Shown here: positions 8,429 to 12,477 of the stretch, in pieces | How the letters are laid out: every line of letters begins with the position of its first letter | How positions within the stretch are numbered: position 1 is the stretch's first letter | Assembly: GCA_947258735.1 (NCBI GenBank) | Contig: CAMYJJ010000067.1 | Location: forward strand, 1-12,477 | Direction of reading: 5' to 3' | Origin: Thermodesulfovibrionia bacterium | GTDB lineage: Bacteria; Nitrospirota; Thermodesulfovibrionia; UBA6902 | DNA length: 12,477 nucleotides | Position numbers and translations under genes: made by a program | The notes under the pieces: model-generated | The model's input: the letters and a program-made list of their open reading frames with translations, nothing else | Database searches by the model: none | Told to the model about the DNA's origin: nothing

Positions 8429-8544
8429 CGAACGCGGAGCAAGCAGTAGTTTCGGTGAGTCAGGCAATTTTGTCCGCTCATGGTGAGAGATGATAATCTG
8501 CAACGCACAGTTTCAGATAAAAGCCCAACCCCCTATAAAGTATA

Positions 8545-8573
8545 ATTATACTCGATCATTCGGTATCTGTCAA
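8545..8573 (-). promoter_or_regulatory. Consensus sigma-70 promoter for the S8 protease gene
   Basis: On the - strand, TTGACA (8573-8568) and TATAAT (8550-8545) are separated by exactly 17 bases, matching both hexamers of the housekeeping sigma-factor consensus. Transcription would begin near 8538 and give a leader of about 120 nt before ATG 8415. The hexamers and spacing are seen directly; activity is inferred. I did not recognise a riboswitch in the leader. Confidence 0.75.
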
Positions 8574-8916
8574 CAAATTGGCACGATCAAAACAATCCAA
8601 TACCGGAGGGCACTGAAATTCATTTAATTCAATGACTTACGGCAAGTATTATATGGGCATTTTTTCAGGAAAGAGAGACATACGAGAACCACAGCACACT
8701 TTGTTATAATATAAGTGATTTTTGATGAACTCGAATGGGCCTGGTTTACCACACAAATAACTCTGATGGAGAACTGCTACTCTGTTGTGCAACTCATAGA
8801 TGCACTATTTGGCAGTATTTGAAGTATATTTCATACACATTTACTTTTTATTTTGAACTATGACTAAAGTTAACAATCAATCTAATTCTCTTTCAAATTA
8901 ATGAGTTAAGAATTCA
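8574..8916. other. Non-coding part of the divergent intergenic region
   Basis: Between the protease promoter and the promoter of the next gene lie about 340 bp of AT-rich sequence with no supported gene. It contains a TATAAT at 8705-8710 without a good -35. There is also a TGGCACG at 8579-8585 that resembles a sigma-54 -24 element but lacks a matching -12 element. A 40-odd-codon open frame starts at the ATG near 8735, but nothing supports it. The length leaves room for activator sites serving either divergent gene. Confidence 0.4.
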
Positions 8917-8946
8917 TTGACTGTGGGCATTGAAATTGCATATAAC
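8917..8946 (+). promoter_or_regulatory. Candidate overlapping sigma-54 / sigma-70 promoter for the beta-helix protein gene
   Basis: Two promoter readings overlap. As sigma-54: GGGCAT (8925-8930) and TTGCA (8936-8940) place GG at 8926-8927 and GC at 8938-8939, exactly 12 bases apart as required for -24/-12 elements. Most of the consensus TGGCACG-N4-TTGCA matches. As sigma-70: TTGACT (8917-8922) and TATAAC (8941-8946) are separated by 18 bases. Either would start transcription about 110-120 bases before the ATG at 9066. Sigma-54 control is known for secreted matrix proteins in some exopolysaccharide-producing bacteria, which makes the first reading attractive, but I cannot choose between them. 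Confidence 0.5.
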
Positions 8947-9065
8947 AAATAATGGCATTAAGCCAGGTAAATGCTAATCCTGTGACTCAAATCACTTTTA
9001 ATTAAATCGCATTGGATTATTGTATAAATATGAGAACAATAAAATTTCTGGAGGATATATAACTA

Positions 9066-11249
9066 ATGAGAATTAAACATTTCCTGTTAATTATTGCTGT
9101 CATTATGAGTGTTGCAATTGCTGGAGAAGCTTCTGCAGCCACCTATTATTATGCTGATCCAAATGGCTCAGGCTCTACCTGTTCAGTAGGCTCTCCCTGC
9201 AATTTACTCTATGCAGTCAACACAAAAGCCGCACCAGGAGACACGGTATATTTAAAAAACGGAACATATTATCAAACACTCGACATAACTAAATCAGGGA
9301 CAAGTGGCAACCCGATTACTGTTAAGGCATTAAATGATGGCGGTGCAATCATAGACGGTCAGTTTACCAGAACAAACATAAAAATCTACGAAAAGAGTTA
9401 CATCAATGTTGAAGGGATTGTGTCAAAAGACGGTGATGAATATAATGTTTTGATTTCAAGATCAAACAATATAAATGTTAAAAGAGTCTCAGCTTATAAT
9501 ATTAACTATAACGTGAAAGGAACAGTTTTTCTTGTCTATTTAAGTAACAATGTTCTTGTAGAAGATAGTGCCGCAACAGGATGGGGTAGAAATATGTTCA
9601 ATTTCAATAAATCTAATTACATTATAATTAGAAGGTCATTTGCTGCGTGGAGGGGATGGGCAAACGCAGGGGCTATGGCTGGTGACAATTATTGCCTACA
9701 GATATATGATTCGTCTAATAATATAATAGAAAATTTTGTGTGTGTACCGCACAGTAGCAGACAAAATGTAGATTATGGTGGAGTTGCCAACTGGGATAAT
9801 TATAGCGGTGTTTATACAAATAATAACAGATGGATTGGAAATGTCTTCAGTTTAGATAATCAAGCATATACGGCAATGTATGATGCAGGAAAACATAGAA
9901 TGTATGGTAATACGTTTAAGAATATGGTATTAATTGGAGCTCGAAGAGGGTTTTATCAACGTGGGGATGAAGCAGATGTGCAAAATTCTACCATTAGCAC
10001 CGGGAGTGCTGGAGACAATTGTTATACCATGCTTGAAAGGGGTGATCCTTACGCTGGGTATACATTGAATCTTGATACTTTTAAACATAATTATCTTTTT
10101 GATTGCCCAACTGGTATGAGTAAAACCGCATCTTCATATACATCTCTTTTTAATCATTCTTATAATAAATTGTATAATGTTTCTAAACTTTATTCAGGCT
10201 CAACAGCAGGAGCTGGTGAAAGCGAATTTATTAATGATCCTTATAGTAACGCTTATACCAATTATGGTAAAGGTGCATATTTGATGGTTCCTTCAGCCTT
10301 AAAAGGTCAGGGTGTCGGTGGGGCAGATATTGGAGCAGAAGTTCTTTATCGTTATCAAAACGGCGTAAAAACTGATACTCCGTTATGGCCCTGGCCTATG
10401 GAAAACAGAATTTGTACTGAATCAGGAATTTCTGTTACCTATGAAAGTCACAACGGCTGTACAGGTGGATTATGGAAAACGCTGACCAGTGTGTATTCTT
10501 CTAACCCAGCACCTCCAATAACGACGGCATGCTCCGATGGAATTGACAACGATAGTGATGGTTATGTTGACCTGAATGATATTGGGTGTACGGCATCTTC
10601 AGATAACAGCGAAACTGATCCCATAGTAGATAGTACTGTAACAGCGCTTAAAACTCTATCACCTCTGATAATAAACGGAAATCTGTCTGAAAATGTATGG
10701 AACTTGACAAACTATGTGACCTTTTCCAATCCTTACAGAAGCGATAACGAAATAAAAGTATATACATTATGGGATGACAATAACCTTTATTTCGCTTTTG
10801 AAGTAACAGACGCAAACCTGGAGTCCTTAGATACCGTATTATATGCAGACGATGGCGCAGAAATTTATCTTGATACTCAGAATAACAAAACAGCCACTAT
10901 GGACAGTAATGATTACCATTTCACTGCCAACATTAATGACATAGTCTCAGATGGCAGTATCACTGCAAAAACGGCAAGCACACTTAATGGTTATGTCATG
11001 GAGATAGCTATTCCATGGAATGTAATAAATACAAGCCCGCTACCAGACAAAATTATTGGACTGCTGTTGGGAAACAATGACCGTGACTTTGGTCAAAGGG
11101 CTCAATTTGATTGGCTTGATTTGATAGAGACAGGCTCATATTCAAGGCCAAATCTGTGGGGAGAAGTTGTCATTTCTGATTATGAGATTGGTTCAGTAGA
11201 TGCGACTCCACCATCACCGCCGACTGGACTTACTATTGCCAGCAACTGA
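9066..11249 (+). CDS. Secreted right-handed beta-helix protein with a CBM9-like C-terminal domain
   Basis: Complete 727-residue protein preceded by GGAGG, 11 bases before the ATG. Residues 1-24 form a signal peptide with a predicted cut after EASA. Residues about 26-420 look like a right-handed parallel beta-helix. The opening ADPNGSGSTCSVGSPC and APGDTVYLKNGTYY, with the later GNPITVKA, is the pattern seen at the start of PL6-type polysaccharide lyases and related beta-helix proteins. I cannot identify catalytic residues, so lyase activity is not claimed. Residues about 488-515 (ACSDGIDNDSDGYVDLND) are a calcium-loop-like motif. Residues about 523-706 resemble a CBM9/DOMON-like sandwich (INGNLSENVW, WDDNNLYFAFEVTD, EIYLDTQNN, MEIAIPW). 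The chain stops after PPSPPTGLTIASN, where an Fn3 domain often begins, so the end may be truncated. A likely role is polysaccharide binding or processing outside the cell. Confidence 0.85.
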   Translation: MRIKHFLLIIAVIMSVAIAGEASAATYYYADPNGSGSTCSVGSPCNLLYAVNTKAAPGDTVYLKNGTYYQTLDITKSGTSGNPITVKALNDGGAIIDGQFTRTNIKIYEKSYINVEGIVSKDGDEYNVLISRSNNINVKRVSAYNINYNVKGTVFLVYLSNNVLVEDSAATGWGRNMFNFNKSNYIIIRRSFAAWRGWANAGAMAGDNYCLQIYDSSNNIIENFVCVPHSSRQNVDYGGVANWDNYSGVYTNNNRWIGNVFSLDNQAYTAMYDAGKHRMYGNTFKNMVLIGARRGFYQRGDEADVQNSTISTGSAGDNCYTMLERGDPYAGYTLNLDTFKHNYLFDCPTGMSKTASSYTSLFNHSYNKLYNVSKLYSGSTAGAGESEFINDPYSNAYTNYGKGAYLMVPSALKGQGVGGADIGAEVLYRYQNGVKTDTPLWPWPMENRICTESGISVTYESHNGCTGGLWKTLTSVYSSNPAPPITTACSDGIDNDSDGYVDLNDIGCTASSDNSETDPIVDSTVTALKTLSPLIINGNLSENVWNLTNYVTFSNPYRSDNEIKVYTLWDDNNLYFAFEVTDANLESLDTVLYADDGAEIYLDTQNNKTATMDSNDYHFTANINDIVSDGSITAKTASTLNGYVMEIAIPWNVINTSPLPDKIIGLLLGNNDRDFGQRAQFDWLDLIETGSYSRPNLWGEVVISDYEIGSVDATPPSPPTGLTIASN

Positions 11250-11274
11250 TTGACTTAACAAATTGAATATTTTC

Positions 11275-11303
11275 AAAAAGGCTTGGTTTACCAAGCCTTT
11301 TTT
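11275..11303 (+). terminator. Intrinsic (Rho-independent) terminator after the beta-helix protein gene
   Basis: A perfect stem pairs AAGGCTTGG with CCAAGCCTT across a TTTA loop, flanked by an A-run on the left and a T-run on the right. It begins 26 bases after the TGA. The A- and T-runs also make it a plausible bidirectional terminator. Confidence 0.9.
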
Positions 11304-11624
11304 GGTTGTGCACAGGAGATATATACTCGCAAACGCAGGTAAACGATACATGCATTTTGCGTCAATTTGTCCACAAATGATAGTCATACATAAAGATGCA
11401 AATAACAGTACTCTCTCCTTTTAAGTACATATAAAATAATACAAAACCATCTAACTTATTGACGTATTGCCTCTTTTTGTTTAAGATCAATTTATAGGCT
11501 TCCTCCATATTCTTTAGATATTGATCTGGGGTAAGGCTTTAGCAATTTGAAACTGTATATTGCGAAAGAAATGTTTTTGTAATAAAGTTTCTACCGGAAT
11601 AATCTTGCAGCCAAATGCGATAAG
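11304..11624. other. Intergenic region upstream of the PPC/Ig-repeat protein
   Basis: AT-rich, no gene seen. A possible sigma-70 promoter is TTGACG (11459-11464) and TAAGAT (11482-11487), with a 17-base spacer and a leader of about 130 nt. Just at its -10 begins an 8-base inverted repeat, AGATCAAT (11484-11491) / ATTGATCT (11520-11527), with a 28-base loop. This could be an operator or an RNA stem. There is no strong Shine-Dalgarno sequence before the ATG at 11625. Confidence 0.4.
11459..11487 (+). promoter_or_regulatory. Possible sigma-70 promoter for the PPC/Ig-repeat gene
   Basis: The -35 hexamer TTGACG matches consensus at 5 of 6 bases. The -10 hexamer TAAGAT matches at 4 of 6. The 17-base spacer is optimal. 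The upstream gene is closed by a terminator, so a promoter for 11625 is expected in this gap. In AT-rich DNA such a match can arise by chance. Confidence 0.35.
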
Positions 11625-12477
11625 ATGAAAATAAAACTATTCATACAACTGATCTGTCTCTTTCTGTTTTTTCAGAATGTATCTGCACAGAGTACTGAAA
11701 ATCCAATACCACTGCAATCAGGGGTATCGCAGTCAGGATCACTGCTTCAGGGCGAATGGAGATATTACTATATTGATGCCCTTGCTACGGACACAGAGAT
11801 TCAGGCAACCTTAACAAATCTTACTGCCGATCAGGATCTTTATGTTAAATCACAGTATATGCCTAATAGTGGCTTTTTTGACTGCAGGCCGTATTCCGGC
11901 GGGGTAATACCCGAAGTATGCACGCTGTCCAACAATAGCGCTACAAGGTGGTTTATTGGAGTGAATGGGTATAGAACAGGAAGTTATACCGTCACAGCGA
12001 CAGTAATCAGCGCAGTTCCGGAAGCTCCGACAATTATATCAGTGCCGGTTACTGCAGCGATAGCTGGAGTGCCATACAGCTATGATGTGAATGCCACAGG
12101 TAGCCCGAGCCCGGGATATGATCTGCTCCTTGCACCTTCTGGAATGACCATCGATCCGGTTTCCGGGCTGATACAGTGGTCATGTCCTGATGAAAGCACC
12201 TATGAAGTAACCGTTGAAGCCAGTAACGGTGAACTGCCGAATGAAACACAGAACTTTTTTATCGATTGCCAGGATGATGCGATACCACTGCAATCAGGCA
12301 TACCACAGTCAGGCTCACTGCTGCAGGGGGAATGGAGTTATTATTATATAGACGCCCTGGCAACAGACACTGAGATTGAGGCAACTTTAACAAATCTTAC
12401 AGCCGATCAGGACCTTTATGTTAAATCAGGCATTAAACCTACCCTCTCTGTCTTTGACTGCAGGCCTTACACCGGAG
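11625..12477 (+). CDS. Secreted protein of tandem PPC + Ig-like modules (3' end outside window)
   Basis: Open frame from ATG 11625 with no stop before the window edge, giving at least 284 residues. A TAA lies in frame upstream, so this is the first good ATG. The N-terminus MKIKLFIQLICLFLFFQNVSA is written here as its parts: a short basic start, a hydrophobic core, and a probable signal-peptidase cut after VSA. Residues about 27-126 form a PPC domain (SQSGSLLQGEWRYYYIDA, LTADQDLYV, FDCRPYSGG, WFIGVNGY, GSYTVTA). Residues about 130-215 look like an Ig-like domain of the He_PIG/cadherin-like type (AGVPYSYDVNATG, PSGMTIDPVSGLIQWSCP). A second PPC domain begins near residue 220 and runs off the edge. 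The repeat unit is 192 residues. PPC domains usually occur in secreted proteases, so a protease domain further on is possible but unseen. An adhesin- or matrix-like role is the simplest inference. Confidence 0.8.
   Translation, partial: MKIKLFIQLICLFLFFQNVSAQSTENPIPLQSGVSQSGSLLQGEWRYYYIDALATDTEIQATLTNLTADQDLYVKSQYMPNSGFFDCRPYSGGVIPEVCTLSNNSATRWFIGVNGYRTGSYTVTATVISAVPEAPTIISVPVTAAIAGVPYSYDVNATGSPSPGYDLLLAPSGMTIDPVSGLIQWSCPDESTYEVTVEASNGELPNETQNFFIDCQDDAIPLQSGIPQSGSLLQGEWSYYYIDALATDTEIEATLTNLTADQDLYVKSGIKPTLSVFDCRPYTG
11706..12477 (+). repeat. 576-bp in-frame tandem repeat (PPC + Ig module)
   Basis: The stretch starting ATACCACTGCAATCAGG at 11706 recurs at 12282, and the end of the shared block (TATGTTAAATCA) recurs at the same 576-bp offset (11841-11852 and 12417-12428). 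The copies align without gaps over the visible part and remain recognisable as DNA, including a shared TTTGACTGCAGGCC segment further on. The unit equals 192 codons. The second copy is cut by the window edge, and more copies may follow. Confidence 0.85.

Noticed and set aside
8416..8508. A 31-codon N-terminal extension of the protease starting at ATG 8508
   Set aside because: It would put a non-hydrophobic, Arg/Cys-rich stretch in front of a clean signal peptide, while a strong SD directly precedes ATG 8415.
8579..8594. TGGCACG, a perfect sigma-54 -24 element on the + strand
   Set aside because: The position where GC of the -12 element should be reads AC, and no gene starts within a normal distance downstream.
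8735..8866. Small + strand open frame of about 40 codons in the divergent gap (MGLVYHTNNS...)
   Set aside because: No Shine-Dalgarno sequence, no recognisable family, and no coding-like pattern; likely chance in non-coding DNA.
12049..12249. - strand open frame of 66 codons near the right end
   Set aside because: It is opposite the Ig-like domain of the repeat protein and has no supporting signal.

Overview
The window looks like an accessory, cell-surface region of a Gram-negative bacterium with moderate to low GC. It combines the end of a surface-polysaccharide gene cluster with a group of large secreted proteins. The secreted proteins share modules typical of environmental Desulfobacterota, Nitrospirota and similar lineages: parallel beta-helix repeats, pre-peptidase C-terminal (PPC) domains and MopE-like Asp/Cys repeats. 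The taxonomic suggestion is an inference from domain content; no rRNA or other marker gene is present.

Positions 1-2200 (+ strand) hold three polysaccharide-type genes: the C-terminus of a probable SAM-dependent methyltransferase, a complete monotopic phosphoglycosyl transferase (bacterial sugar transferase), and a complete DegT/DnrJ/EryC1/StrS-family sugar aminotransferase. The last two overlap by ATGA and are very probably translationally coupled. Together they fit synthesis of an amino-sugar and priming of an undecaprenyl-linked repeat unit. Positions 2201-2589 hold a decayed IS3-family transposase tail (- strand) carrying a nonsense codon and a frameshift. It separates the sugar genes from the secreted-protein genes.

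Positions 2590-8415 (- strand) are one very large gene, about 1941 codons, for a secreted subtilisin-like (S8) protease. It has a propeptide, an intact Asp/His/Ser triad, two homologous beta-helix modules, a PPC domain, a probable carbohydrate-binding region, a jelly-roll-like domain and three Asp/Cys-rich repeats. A consensus sigma-70 promoter lies upstream, and an unusual run of eight G residues sits in its ribosome binding site. A 650-bp divergent intergenic region follows, with a good candidate sigma-54 promoter overlapping a sigma-70-like one. These drive, on the + strand, a 727-residue secreted beta-helix protein with a CBM9-like domain, which ends at a clear intrinsic terminator. The window closes inside a further secreted protein (from 11625, + strand) built of 192-residue PPC + Ig-like repeats. 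Its PPC modules closely resemble the PPC domain of the giant protease.

Working model (inference): the left part makes a surface polysaccharide, and the right part encodes secreted proteins that may bind, process or decorate an extracellular matrix. No CRISPR array, tRNA, rRNA, recognisable phage gene or defence gene was seen.
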